A stretch of DNA of 44,789 nt from Phaeoceros laevis (Eukaryota > Anthocerotophyta > Anthocerotopsida > Notothyladales). Below the pieces are notes generated by a model, which was given only the letters and a program-made list of their open reading frames with translations, did no database searches and was not told the origin of the DNA. The stretch lies in contig JBNGIQ010006066.1 of NCBI GenBank assembly GCA_049999765.1, positions 1-44,789 on the forward strand. Direction: 5' to 3'. The translations under genes and the position numbers were made by a program. Shown in pieces: positions 20,126-31,600 of this stretch. The first letter of the stretch is position 1; every line of letters begins with the position of its first letter.

Positions 20126-23100
20126 ATGGCTGTCAGCCCGTTGCAGCTGGATGTCGGGCTGACCGGCCCGGTAATGTCCGCACTGCAGCCCATGCCAGGA
20201 CTAGTACCTCCGATTGGTGGGTTCACAGCCCTGAGCCACTTGGCTGGGAAGGTGTGGTGTGGGAAATGCCAAGCATCCGTAGAGGAAGCAGTTCCTCCAG
20301 AAGAGCTGCAGAATACTCTGTGGCGAGACTGTTTCTCAAATCCGACACAGTGGTGGGACAGTAGAAGGAGCAAGCCCACTCCCCGGCATTCTGACTTCCA
20401 GCACAAGAAGTCCAAGGTGGCCCTGTGGCTGAATTATCGGCACAAGCCGGCTCGGTTGGATTTGCAGCTAGCAACGTGGGATGCTGGGACGGGTAGGCTT
20501 CCTGGACATGTGTCCGCCTCGGTTCAAGGGCAGCAAGCTGTTGCTGCGCTTGAGGACAATTTGGAGCTTGAAAAATGCAGGAAGCTTTGTGAGGAAGGAC
20601 CAACTGCTGACGCTGTGGATGCGTTGGGCCTTCTGGTGCAACGAGGGACTCATATACATAACAATCTATTCTATCGTGTCCTCAAGAGGTGCACAGCAAG
20701 CAAGGACCTGATTCTGGGCAGACGCATTCATGCTCTCACTGTCGAAAGTGGGTATGAGGGAGACGCATTTTTGGCCACCCACCTTATCGGTCTGTATGCG
20801 TCCCATGGGAAGTTGGAGGAGGCAATGCAAATCTTCTCCAAGGTCTGTACCCCCAACCTCTACAACTGGGCTAACATTATTTTTGCCCATGCCAGAAATG
20901 GACAGGCTGCTCATTCCATACGTCTGTACAGACAGATGCGTCAGTCGAGTGTTCAACCCGACAGCCGAATTTATTCAGCAGTGCTTAAGGCGTGTGCCAA
21001 TGCAGGAGATTTAGTTGCCGGCAAGGAGGTCCATGCTCATATCCTTGCCACTCCAGGGAAGCCAGATATTTTCGTTCAAAATGGCCTAGTTGATATGTAT
21101 GCGAAGTGCAGGAGTTTGGCGGAGGCTCGCGAAGTGTTTGACAGACTTCCAGATAAAAACATGGTGACATGGAATGCAATGATCGCAGGTTATGCCCAGC
21201 AGCGGATGGGGCATGAAGCCCTTAGTCTTTACAATGATATGCAACAGGAAGGCCTCTCTCCACCTGATACTGTGACATTTGTATGCCTCCTTCAGGCATG
21301 TGCAAGCGTAGGAACAGGAGCCTTACAGAAGGGAAAACAGCTCCATACACAGATCGAAGTACAAGGGTTGCAAGCTGATGTGGTTGTAGGCGGTAGCTTG
21401 GTTAACATGTATGCGAAGTGCGGCAGTGTAGAGGATGCTCGCAACGTGTTTGATGGACTTACCCAAAAAAATGTGGTTACATGGAATGCGATGCTTGCAT
21501 GTTATGGCCAGAAGGGGATGGGTCAGGAAGCACTTAGTCTGTACACTAGAATGCAACATGAATGCCTCTCTCCTCCCAATTCTGTTACATTTGTATCGCT
21601 CCTGCAGGCATGTGCCAGTGTAGGAGTAGGAGCTCTAGACAAGGGAAAGCAGCTTCATGCACAGATTGAACAACAAGGACTGCAAGATGATGTGGTTCTA
21701 GGTTGCAGCTTGGTTAACATGTATGCAAAGTGTGGTAGTGTAGAGGATGCCCGCAGATTGTTTGACAGACTTCGAGATAAAAACGTGGTGACATGGACCG
21801 CGATGATTGCAGGTTATGCCCAGAGGGGAATGGGTCAGGATGCACTTAGTCTTTACGATGGTATGCAACGGGAAGGCCTCTCTCCTCCGGACTCTGTGAC
21901 ATTTGTATGCCTCCTGCAGGCATGTGCAAGCGTAGGAATAGGAGCCCTACACAAGGGAAAACAGCTCCATGCACAGATTGAAGAGCAAGGACTCCAAGAT
22001 GATGTGGTTCTAGGTGGTAGCTTGGTTAACATGTATGCAAAGTGTGGCTGTCTAGATGATGCTCGCAGCATCTTTGACGGTCTTCCCCAAAAACAGGTGG
22101 TGACATGGACCGCGATGCTTGCAGGTTATGCCCAGCAGGGGATGGGTTCAGAAGCGCTGAGTCTTTACAGTAAAATGCAACAGGAGGGCCTCGCTGCCCC
22201 CAATTCTGTTACATTTGTATGCCTCCTGCAGGCATGTGCCAGTGTAGGAGTAGAAGCACTACACAAGGGAAAGCAGCTTCATTCACAGATTGAAGAGCGA
22301 GGACTGCAAGATGATATCGTTGTAGGCAACAGCTTGGTTAACATGTATGCAAAGTGTGGTAGTGTAGAGGATGCCCGCAAAGTGTTTGACAGACTTCCAG
22401 ATAAAAATATGGTGACGTGGACCACCATGATTGCAGGTTATGCCCAGCAGGAGATGGGCCACGAAGCCCTTAGTCTTCACAATGCCATGCAACAGGATGG
22501 CCTCGCTCCTCCCAATTCTGTTACATTTGTATCCCTCTTGCAGGCATGTGCCAGTGTAGGAGTAGGAGCTCTACAGAAGGGGAAGCAGCTCCATGTACAG
22601 ATTGAACAAGAAGGAGTACAAGATGATGTGGTTGTAGGGGGTAGCTTGGTTAACATGTATGCAAAGTGCGGTAGTGTAGAGGATGCTCGCAGAGTGTTTG
22701 ACAGACTTCCAGATAAAAATATGGTGACATGGAATGCGATGCTTGCAGGTTACGCCCAGCAGGGGATGGGTCCGGAAGCCCTGAGTCTTCACAGTAGAAT
22801 GCAACAGGAAGGCCCCTGTCCTCCCGATTCTGTTACGTTCGTGTGCGTCCTGCAGGCATGTGCCAATGTAGGAGCAGAAGCCCTGGAGAAGGGAAAGCAG
22901 CTTCATGCACAGATTGAACAACAAGGACTGCACGATGATATGGTTCTAGGCTGCAGCTTGGTTAACATGTATGCAAAGTGCGGTAGTGTAGAGGACGCTC
23001 TCAGAGTGTTCGATAGACTTCCCCAAAAAGATGTAGTGACATGGAATGCGATGCTTGCAGGTTATGCGCAGCAGGGGATGGGTCCGGAAGCCCTTAGTCT

Positions 23101-24262
23101 CTACAGTAGAATGCAACAGGAAGGCCTCTCTCCCAACTCTGTGACATTTGTATGCCTCCTGCAGGCCTGTGCACTTGTAGCAGGTCTACCTTTGGGTAAG
23201 CAGCTTCATGTACAGATTGAGGAACGAGGAATGCAAGCTGATGCGGTTGTAGGAGCTGCACTAGTAAATATGTATGCAAAGTGTGGAAGCATGTTGGATT
23301 CACAGAAGGTGTTTGATTCATTACCTGAACGAACCATGGAGGCATGGGGCGCACTGATTGGTGGATATACCCGCCAAGGAGATAGTGAGGTTGTGTTTGC
23401 CTTGCTTGATAGGATGAGACTGGAGGGAGTACAGCCAGTTGGCATCACATTTCTTAATGTGCTGACAGTGTGCAGTCATCTGGGTCTGGTGGACAAAGGC
23501 CGAAAGTACTTCGAGTCCATGAGAACAGACTATGGAATCAGTCCAACCGTAGAGCACTACACATGCATGATCGACCTACTGGGCCGTGCTGGTCATCTGG
23601 ATGAGGCCCTACAGATGGCCAAGACCATGCCTTGCCCGCCTGATCTAGCAGTGTGGTACACTCTCTTAGGTGCCTGCCGGAAGTGGAATAACGTTGAGAT
23701 CGGGCAACAGGCTTTTGAGTTCGCAGTGAGTATGGATGGAAAAAATGCCGCCTCCTATGTGTTGATGTCCAATATATACGCAAGGGCTCAGATGTGGGAG
23801 GAGGCAAAGGAGATGCAGGCAAGGAGAAAGAAACTTGGGGCATGGAAGAAGCCAGGGCATAGCTGGTGGACTGACATGGACGGAGTGGTGCATACGTTTG
23901 TAGCGGGGGACAAGAAGCATCCCGAGAGTGACGGCATTTATGCAAGGCTGGAACAGCTAGTTCCGAGAATGAAGAAAGAAGGATACGTGCCCCGTCTGGA
24001 CTCGTCGTTGCGGGACGCGCCTGATGATGAGAAAGAAGCTGAATTGTGTGGGCACAGCGAAAAATTGGCTATCGCGTATGCTCTGAATAAGACACCGGAG
24101 GGGACAACCATACGTGTCGTAAAAAATTTGCGTGTTTGCGAGGACTGTCACAGTGCCACAGCTTTTATATCCAAGGTAGAGAAGCGAACAATTATCTGCC
24201 GAGACGCAAGTCGCTTCCATGTCTACAAGGAGGGGAACTGTTCGTGTGGGGACTACTGGTAA
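20126..24262 (+). CDS. PPR3: DYW-type PPR protein with N-terminal PDF motif
   Basis: Intron-free 1378-aa frame. Residues 65-119 match the PDF motif of organellar single-strand DNA-binding (OSB) proteins: LWRDCFSNPTQWWDSR, then SDFQHK, VALWL and the closing LDLQLATWD. PLS repeats occupy about 170-1150, with seven nearly identical triplets (MYAKCGSVEDAR, LQACASVG, KGKQLHAQIE). E repeats, a WKKPGHSWW PG-box and a complete DYW follow: H1310, E1312, C1338, C1341, terminal CSCGDYW. Predicted role: organelle RNA editing, with a possible extra nucleic-acid contact from the PDF part. The N-terminus lacks an obvious transit peptide, so an upstream exon or later processing is possible. The L motifs here have only two extra residues, not the CLExV insertion of PPR1 and PPR2. 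Confidence 0.93.
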   Translation: MAVSPLQLDVGLTGPVMSALQPMPGLVPPIGGFTALSHLAGKVWCGKCQASVEEAVPPEELQNTLWRDCFSNPTQWWDSRRSKPTPRHSDFQHKKSKVALWLNYRHKPARLDLQLATWDAGTGRLPGHVSASVQGQQAVAALEDNLELEKCRKLCEEGPTADAVDALGLLVQRGTHIHNNLFYRVLKRCTASKDLILGRRIHALTVESGYEGDAFLATHLIGLYASHGKLEEAMQIFSKVCTPNLYNWANIIFAHARNGQAAHSIRLYRQMRQSSVQPDSRIYSAVLKACANAGDLVAGKEVHAHILATPGKPDIFVQNGLVDMYAKCRSLAEAREVFDRLPDKNMVTWNAMIAGYAQQRMGHEALSLYNDMQQEGLSPPDTVTFVCLLQACASVGTGALQKGKQLHTQIEVQGLQADVVVGGSLVNMYAKCGSVEDARNVFDGLTQKNVVTWNAMLACYGQKGMGQEALSLYTRMQHECLSPPNSVTFVSLLQACASVGVGALDKGKQLHAQIEQQGLQDDVVLGCSLVNMYAKCGSVEDARRLFDRLRDKNVVTWTAMIAGYAQRGMGQDALSLYDGMQREGLSPPDSVTFVCLLQACASVGIGALHKGKQLHAQIEEQGLQDDVVLGGSLVNMYAKCGCLDDARSIFDGLPQKQVVTWTAMLAGYAQQGMGSEALSLYSKMQQEGLAAPNSVTFVCLLQACASVGVEALHKGKQLHSQIEERGLQDDIVVGNSLVNMYAKCGSVEDARKVFDRLPDKNMVTWTTMIAGYAQQEMGHEALSLHNAMQQDGLAPPNSVTFVSLLQACASVGVGALQKGKQLHVQIEQEGVQDDVVVGGSLVNMYAKCGSVEDARRVFDRLPDKNMVTWNAMLAGYAQQGMGPEALSLHSRMQQEGPCPPDSVTFVCVLQACANVGAEALEKGKQLHAQIEQQGLHDDMVLGCSLVNMYAKCGSVEDALRVFDRLPQKDVVTWNAMLAGYAQQGMGPEALSLYSRMQQEGLSPNSVTFVCLLQACALVAGLPLGKQLHVQIEERGMQADAVVGAALVNMYAKCGSMLDSQKVFDSLPERTMEAWGALIGGYTRQGDSEVVFALLDRMRLEGVQPVGITFLNVLTVCSHLGLVDKGRKYFESMRTDYGISPTVEHYTCMIDLLGRAGHLDEALQMAKTMPCPPDLAVWYTLLGACRKWNNVEIGQQAFEFAVSMDGKNAASYVLMSNIYARAQMWEEAKEMQARRKKLGAWKKPGHSWWTDMDGVVHTFVAGDKKHPESDGIYARLEQLVPRMKKEGYVPRLDSSLRDAPDDEKEAELCGHSEKLAIAYALNKTPEGTTIRVVKNLRVCEDCHSATAFISKVEKRTIICRDASRFHVYKEGNCSCGDYW
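21161..23032 (+). repeat. Six PPR modules of exactly 312 bp in PPR3
   Basis: Codons preceding the VTW motif fall at 21161, 21473, 21785, 22097, 22409, 22721 and 23033, every interval exactly 312 bp (104 residues). Long stretches are identical between copies at DNA level, for example around GTTAACATGTATGCAAAGTG. This suggests recent amplification or gene conversion within the gene. Confidence 0.95.
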
Positions 24263-25322
24263 GCATCTGCTAGCTGAGCTGTAAGGGCCGCTGTTGTAGT
24301 ATCTATATATATGTATATATTATCTACCCTTCTATGAAGATTATATTATATATTATTCTTTGTTCTTCTCTAACGCAAAGCGCCGCCAAAGGCCGAAGGA
24401 TGTTTGTCTGCTAATATCTTTTTAGATTGTATTTAATTGAGTATATTATGATGAAATTGATATATTATAACGTGTATGTGTGAGGCTCTGCGCATGCCTT
24501 GCTTTCTGGTGCCACCAAGCTAGCTGGAGGATTTGAAGAAGGGTCGTTGGTGGACATGGACAAGTGGGGTACCAGTTGCTGTTGAGAGCACGACCCTGCT
24601 GGAGATAAGAGTTATTGTTTACAAACTGTACAGTGTATACACCAAACACCAAACGTCATCGGTTCTAGTTCGAACGTGGTAAAACATGAGTTCCATAGTA
24701 GTAACCATAAGAATGTCTGCGGAAGTCTACCTCGGAGGACATGCAGTACGTAGTTTGGCGTGATGCCCCAACTTGAAGATGGCTCAGCTCGCCTTACAAC
24801 TAGCGCGTTTGGGCCGCCATCATGTCTCCGTGTTTTCTGTCGGCGCCATGAGGCTGGTTCCTCCAACCGCATGCCTTAGACCGCAGCCGTCAGCATGGTT
24901 GTGTAAGTACATCGGCACATTCTAGCATGTTAACGGCCTGTTTGCTTGACTTGTACTCCTAGTATCAGTCACTGATCCTGCCTATTCCCTCGCAGATTTG
25001 TTTTACTCCTCGCATTGTGAGCGTAACCGTTGTGTCCATGCTTGGATGGTTGCTTGCAGACAAAATAGAGCGACAGTGGTTCACTCAGGGCACGGAAAGT
25101 ATCTCAAACTCTCAGTCCAGAACGTTTTCGGCCCACAGCATGGAGCAAGATGTTTGTCACGACAGCCCTGTACTAGTGAGTGTTACATGAGGCATTAACT
25201 AAAGAGATGGAATTCCAGTATGACAGACGGGAACTCAGTTGTGCCAAGGCAGTGTGATCATCCAGGTCTGCATTGCTTGCGGTGCCACGTGATATCTGAA
25301 ACTTGGGGAAGTTAACGGTCAG
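24263..25322. other. PPR3 3' region and unresolved 5' part of the next gene
   Basis: The first 120 bp are AT-rich (TATATATATG-like), plausible PPR3 3' UTR. Further on there should be the first exon(s) of the NDUFAF7-like gene. One candidate is ATG at 24848 followed by a basic, Ser/Pro-containing peptide and a GTAAGT donor at 24903, with an acceptor at 24995. I could not link these in phase to the sure exon at 25323, so they stay a suggestion. Confidence 0.35.
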
Positions 25323-28300
25323 GTGCCTGTGAAGCTATTGATGACATACAATTGCAACAGGTCCGGGATTTCGTTCACTCTGCACTATACCATCCCAAAA
25401 CTGGCTACTTTTCCACCATGCCGGACGTTGTTGGTACTCTTCAGCAACCATTATCGCTCAACAGTTTTTCAGGTCAGACCAGCTGTCTGGAGTTGTACTT
25501 GTTCCTCGGATTGAAATAGTAGAAGGCTTTTTTTTGGAGAAAAGTACTTTGGATGTTGTTGAGAGATTAGAGAGTGGAACTAGCAAGAGAATGGAATTAG
25601 CATGAACAAGAGCAAGCTAGTATTGTAGGTACATTTGTTGATACAAAAATGTTCAACTGTGGAACATGACCGCGTGAAGCTGTCTCAGGATGCTTGACTC
25701 CTGGAACTTGCATGCTTATCAAATTGCAGGGCGTGGAGATTATTTGAAAGCTATTGAAAATTTATATAAGTACAGTGGAGCCTCGTGGTTCACTCCAGTT
25801 GAACTTTTCCAGGTAAGCCTTGGCTTTCTGCGTACCACTTGAACAGACAAGAGTGTACGCACAAGAGGTGCACGAGCTATTATGCTTAGTAACCTCAAAA
25901 CCAGCAGTGCCTTTCTGAACAGTTCTGTAATTGCCACAAGATACAGTCTGATTTGCCCTCTCAAGTGTTGCATAGAAAAGGTTGATGTCTCAGTTGATGT
26001 CTCCACACGGTCTGGAATAATACTGCCAGAAAAATGTGTACCTGCCTGATCGATGAGACTGGATTGTTTTGTTGTCGGTCTGGATTCAAGCCTTGGTATG
26101 CATTTGCGATCGCGGAGTACATTCTTCAAACTTTTGACCCCAGAGTGCCTCTGAAGGTAGAAATCCGAGAGCTCAAATCTGGATTTCTCATACTACTCTA
26201 CCTGTCAGTTATGTACGAGCTTTATACTTGCAGTAATTGTCATTGGGCGAATCTCAAGACCGTTTGGTATTTCAGATATATGAGATAGGAGGTGGTAGGG
26301 GTACTTGTGCATTGAACATCCTTGACTACATCAAAGCTCGGGCGCCTTCTGCGATCTATGATCAAATGAGTTACACGTGGGATAATCCTGTTTTAATCTC
26401 ATCCTCTACAGAAATTGCAGTGAGAAGTTTGTGAGACATCAAGATGCAAGAATAGGTTTTGAAGATGTTTCTGAACATGATGGGTGTGGCAGGTCTGTAG
26501 AAATCAGCAGGGCTTTAGCAGAGAAGCAGATGGCTCGCGTTGGTGAAGTCAAAAGCCATCGAGAGCGGTTCCATGTAGAGTACCGGAGTGCACTGGAAAG
26601 ACACGGATGGGGTGAGCTGGAGTAAAACTGTAGAAAGTGCTTGGTTTTTGGCAATCTAAAATTTGACTGCCTTGTGGGAATGCATCGAAGGTGACTGTTC
26701 TCGCCTAGCATCTCATTTGGGAAATTCTTAGGAGGATCCTTGACCTTTAAAGAGTTGCATCACTATTAATACTGGTTTTGTACTGCTCAGGTTCGGTGGA
26801 TACGAGTCCCTGTTTTGTTATCATGATGGAGGTACTAAAAACAGTTTGCTTAGCACCGGTGCATCTTTCCGTGAACCTTCTTTGAGGTTTTCCTATGGCA
26901 AGGCTTGTTCTTGGATACAAGCATGAAGGGATTGTTTATCAAGTCTCTTCATGAATCTTGGCAGGTTCTGGATAACCTTCCTCATGACCTGGTTTGCAAG
27001 CCTGCAGCCTCATCTCCATGGATGGAAGTTGCTATTTCTGGAGATTTTCATGGGTATGACATGCTTTTTGTTACATGTCGTGTTTTCGCAGACAAAGGAC
27101 AGTAGCAGCTGTCCTTTTATAAAAATGCAGCAAATGTACTAGCCTAGTGATCCCTTGTCCAACGTTTTCCTATGCTTGAACAGAGGTAAAGTTGGAGAAG
27201 TGCTTCGTCCTGTCGGAGATCATTTAATGAGGCAATGTCTGGATATCGCTCAAACTCAGGCAAACTCTAGTGGTCTACGTAATAGAGCGTGGACTGCTCT
27301 CAGAAGGGTCTTGTCCAGGTTTTGGTCACATCCTAAATTTCTGTGGATTCCCACTGGCTGCCTGGTAAGTTGGACTTCTGGCTAAAAAACCGACTCCATG
27401 CATCGAATCTATGAGTAAATCTGGCAAATTGGGGAAAACCTCTGTTCTTACATGTTGGAGTCTTGGTGTGTAGCAGCACTTACTGCATGTGCTACATGAA
27501 GCACGGCCCAACATGAGTCTCATTGCTGCTGATTTTAGCACCTTACCTGGTGTTAAGGTGATTGGCAAAGGGGCACCTTTGGTGGCCACCAAGGTAATTC
27601 ATTGAGAGGTTGTGAGGATTGACACCGTGCACCGTAATTATCAGTGTGAAGGTGTGATCAGCTACAAGGACTTCCTGATTGAATGCACGTTTAATGCACT
27701 GGGCCGTGCAAAGATCGTTGCCTTTTTTTTGGGTGCAACAAGGGCATCTTGTGGCAACCTTTATGGCACATGCATTTTAACTTAGTAATGAATTTGGCGT
27801 CTGTCCTGAACCTTATCACTGCTGCTATGCACACAGGAGGACGGTTTGACAGTCGACTTCGCGACATATCTTGACATGAAGGTTAGCCTGTCCATGTAGC
27901 AATGCTTCATGGCAGATACTTCGATTTGGATCATTTTTGGCAATAAACAAAGTGTGGGCTTGCCGTCTTCATCATTAGGGAGAAGGCGATATATTCTTTC
28001 CCACGGACTTCTCCCTTCTGCAGAAACTGGACTGCACTTGCAGGCGAGGACCCCAGGCTGAGAGTGGCATCTCGAAGATTGTAAGTGAAAGCGTTGCCAT
28101 CATCGAATCGTCAGTTCAATTCCGCTCACAGTTTCAGAAGTTGGGACAAGCACACATTAGGCTGAAGCTGAGCTGAGGTGCTTGGTTTTTTGTAGATCAC
28201 ATCTTCCAAGTTCATGAACGCATTTGCAGATGTTTCAAAGACCGAGGCAAAAGATGGATATAATCCTCTCCTTGAAGATTTTAGTAACACGTGCTTTTAT

Positions 28301-28327
28301 TTGAGTATGCCGCAAGTTCAAAGATGA
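25323..28327 (+). CDS. NDUFAF7/MidA-like (DUF185) methyltransferase, 5' end unresolved
   Basis: Exons: 25323-25472, 25730-25812, 26091-26156, 26276-26376, 26493-26611, 26791-26831, 26965-27053, 27184-27364, 27477-27593, 27837-27881, 27979-28080, 28196-28327. They join in phase to 407 codons ending in TGA. Diagnostic segments in order: VRDFVHSALYHPKTGYFS, SWFTPVELFQ, PWYAFAIAEYIL, the SAM-binding glycine loop YEIGGGRGTC, FVIMMEVLDNLPHDLV, FLWIPTGCL, MSLIAADFSTLPGVK, DIFFPTDF and DGYNPLLEDF. These fit the plant DUF185 branch related to NDUFAF7, whose animal member methylates a complex I subunit in mitochondria. The acceptor of the first listed exon is less sure (codons from 25331 are safe), and the presequence exon(s) upstream are not established. 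Whether this branch keeps the enzyme activity cannot be told. Confidence 0.88.
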
Positions 28328-28690
28328 GAATATTTCTCCTGCCATGACAGTGACATGGTGGCCTGAGTGACTGCAGCAGTGCAAGGAGAGCTATTTATAC
28401 GCTTCTTGAGGTCAAAGCAGAAAATAGCGAAACTGTGATTAACAGCTTTACTGTGGATTGTCGTTCACGCTTGTCATCTCTGCTTGATGTCGCAATTTGC
28501 AGTCAACCTCAGCAAGATCTGACCTAAACAATAGCTGTCTCCGTTGTGGGTGGAAAGTACCTTGATCATTGATCAGAGAGGCGGTCTTTGTTTCCCAGGA
28601 GATAAAAACCAGCCTGCACTTGCCATAGCATGTACGGTTCGAGGGCAGCGAGGCCCTTCTGAAGACTTCTATTTCTTTGTTTACCCAAAT
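28328..28690. other. Convergent 3' intergenic region
   Basis: Lies between the stop codons of the NDUFAF7-like gene (+) and TGH (-), so it holds two facing 3' UTRs in 363 bp. No further coding exon or RNA gene is seen. Confidence 0.5.
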
Positions 28691-31600
28691 CTACGTGGTC
28701 GAGGGCGTCGGGCTTCTTCTGTGCCTTCGGGAGTGTCGACCATGGCACTCCTCTTCATCCTGATCTTGCCCCCTCTCTTGTACGCCCTTCTCTACCTGGA
28801 AAAAACATGCACAGAACATCAGCAACTGATACATGCAGCTGCACAGCATAATAACAAATCTTTCTAACCGGTTGTGAGGCAAACGCACTTTCTTTTTACT
28901 TCCTCGTGACCTGTCCTTGCTATGTCTGTGCTTCGACGATTCCTTGGGCCTCTCAGTGTACCGGGTACTTCTTGCAGCGGTGGCAGTGTCTTCCAGCTTA
29001 GTATCCTTGGTATCGGTCAAGGGAACAGGCTGAGGCTGCATTCTCCTGGACTTCACCGCGCTTTTGGCAATTGCGCTACTTGAACTCAATTCCAGAGCTG
29101 TTCGGCGCTCTATTGGTGCCGGGACTTTCAAACCTAGCTCCTTTCCAAGGGACTCCAGAAAGTCACCAGCAACTAACCTGTTCAGAGCAGAATGTGCAGC
29201 CTCTGCGGCACTGCTGAGCTCATCCTCCGTACTTTTACCAGGAGCCAATGAACTAGGTTGAACATCCTCCTCACTCTCAGAATCCGAAAAAATGGCCTGC
29301 AATAAAAATTGCAGCTCATTCAATGGCTGGTCATGTGTATACAGCTGTACCTGTTGCCTAACTCACATCATATAAAGTACACATCGAACCAGATTACCTT
29401 AAACAGATCCACAGGCTTTTCCATGATTGTGTCCCCAGCTGGTTCCTCCACCTCCAGACTGGGATTAACTGCCGAGGCTGGGACATTCTGCCCAGTAACA
29501 TCACCTGCAGTACTTGATACAGCCACACCCCCTGTTGATAGCTGGGACTTGGTTTCCACTTCAAGGCGCGAGGACACAAGAACCAAAGATTCTGTTCGAC
29601 TTCTAGGCTTTGCTGGGGGAGGGGCCTAGAATGTGAAAGGTTTAGTAAGGTTGCACATGCCATCATAACAGCACCTATTTGGTCTGTATAAAAATTGAGG
29701 TTTGTTTGTCACAACAAATGGAGAAAAAGACAACAGGATGCGACGCCGACAGCCAGCAGGAGGGTACCTTTCCGACATAAGGATCAGGAATATCAAAGCG
29801 CTTGCAAAGGATAGAGGTTGGCCTCCATGTATGTTCCTCTCTCCTTGGAAATGGCCTTGACTTTGAACCTGGCACGAAATCATACTGCAACAGCACCCAC
29901 TAATCAATGTGGCTACTCGTAGGCAATGCATGGTCACATCTGAACTCAACTAGCATCAGTATTTGGCATATCAGCAATGCCAACTGGAAGCCAAGGCAGA
30001 ACGGCAATGATCATGGTGACATACTGCAACTCCGCCACCATCTCCTGACGTGAAGCGATCCCCCACCATTAACTCCATATTAGTGCCTGCTAGACTCAAA
30101 GGTCTCTTGAAGGAGTCGGAGGGAATTATGGACCCACGCGCTGCATTCTCAAACTCAAGTATCTCCTGGGCACGCTGGACTTCAGTTAGCTCTTTTGCTC
30201 CCTCGTCCATGATCCGAAGTCCGCCCCTTGTTTTGTCTTTCAAGTACTGCTCATACCTTGCCTGCTTTGCTGGGTCAAGAAAGAATGGTCCCGCAGCTGG
30301 TGCTACATGGCCCCCCTGCATCCCAGTGACATTGTGATTACACCTCAACAACTTACAGGCAATGAAGCAAGCCATCTTGAGTACAAACATCAACTGACAC
30401 GACAAGATTTGATTTGCACCAGATAATAGTTGGCCAGCATCAAACATACCTCAGATCCAGATTTGGTAAAGGTGCTTGTAAGCACTGCCTGAAGTCTGAC
30501 TCTATCTTCAGGAGCAATCATTGAAGTCACTGAAACAGGCTTGGAAGGTAAAGCGACTTCATTCAGAATCTTCCCACGCTGCTCAGCATCTAGTCTCAGT
30601 GGTTTTGAAAATTGCGAAGAATTCGGGATCTGGTCCGTTTCGGTGTTTTCCAGTTTCTGTTGCTCCTCCCACAATCTCCTCACATAATAATCATGACCTG
30701 GGCCCCCAAACAGAAAGCTAAACTGGGCGCTACCCATATTTCGTTCTCTGCACAGGTCCTCAAACTTTTGCCCACATCTGCCTACAAAAGTAGCCAGCCC
30801 ATCGATCAATTTGCACTGATCCAGATCATCAGGAGCAGGTACGGCAACTGGCTCAGGGACAGTTGAGCCACCCTCTAGACGCAAGGGAGCTGCAAATTTA
30901 TGTGTGCAGACAAAGTCCGATGGAACTCGAGGAGGTGGAAACCTGGTTGCAGCATCATCAATCAGCAACGGCAAGCCAAAGAACATGGCTGCTAAGATCC
31001 AAAATATGAGTACTTACATACCACTGTACTTGCAATGTAGAAACTGCGGCAAGCTTGAAACTGGGGAGCACTCCAACCCCAGGTTTCTGAAGAACCTTGC
31101 TCTTCACATCAGCTTGTTTTGGGGGTGGATCAATGTCATGTTCGCTTGGCCCGATCTCGTAATCAAAACCAACTGTAAACATGTCAGATTGTACTCACAG
31201 AAGCTGTTAAGAGAATATCCACTACTGTGGAAGTTGTTCACCAATGTACCAGTTGCATAGACATCTTCATCCTCTTCCCCAAGATCTTCAAGTGCTCCTA
31301 TTCCAAATCCACCAGACATCTTCCCAGCTGCAGACATTTGATACACAGTGCAAAATTGAATCAGGTTATATATAGCCATAGTGTCCGCTTGTCAGGCTGC
31401 ACCATCGACAAAGGCATATACCATTTGGCCTGAAGAGACTTGGTTTGCCAGATGAAAGGGCGGTTCCTCCCCAGCTCCTGCTAAGCCTCTCCTGCTCTTG
31501 TCCATTACGAGCACGCTTGGCATCTGTACAAGTACCACTTAGTGTAGATACGTGCTTGGAGCTGAAGCTAAAGACCAAAGAAGCTAATCAGGCGCAGAAT

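Noticed and set aside
25156-25167. TGTCACGACAG-like match to the LTR start, near 25150
   Set aside because: Only about 11 bp agree, and the following sequence is unrelated to the LTR at 9459, so it is taken as chance.
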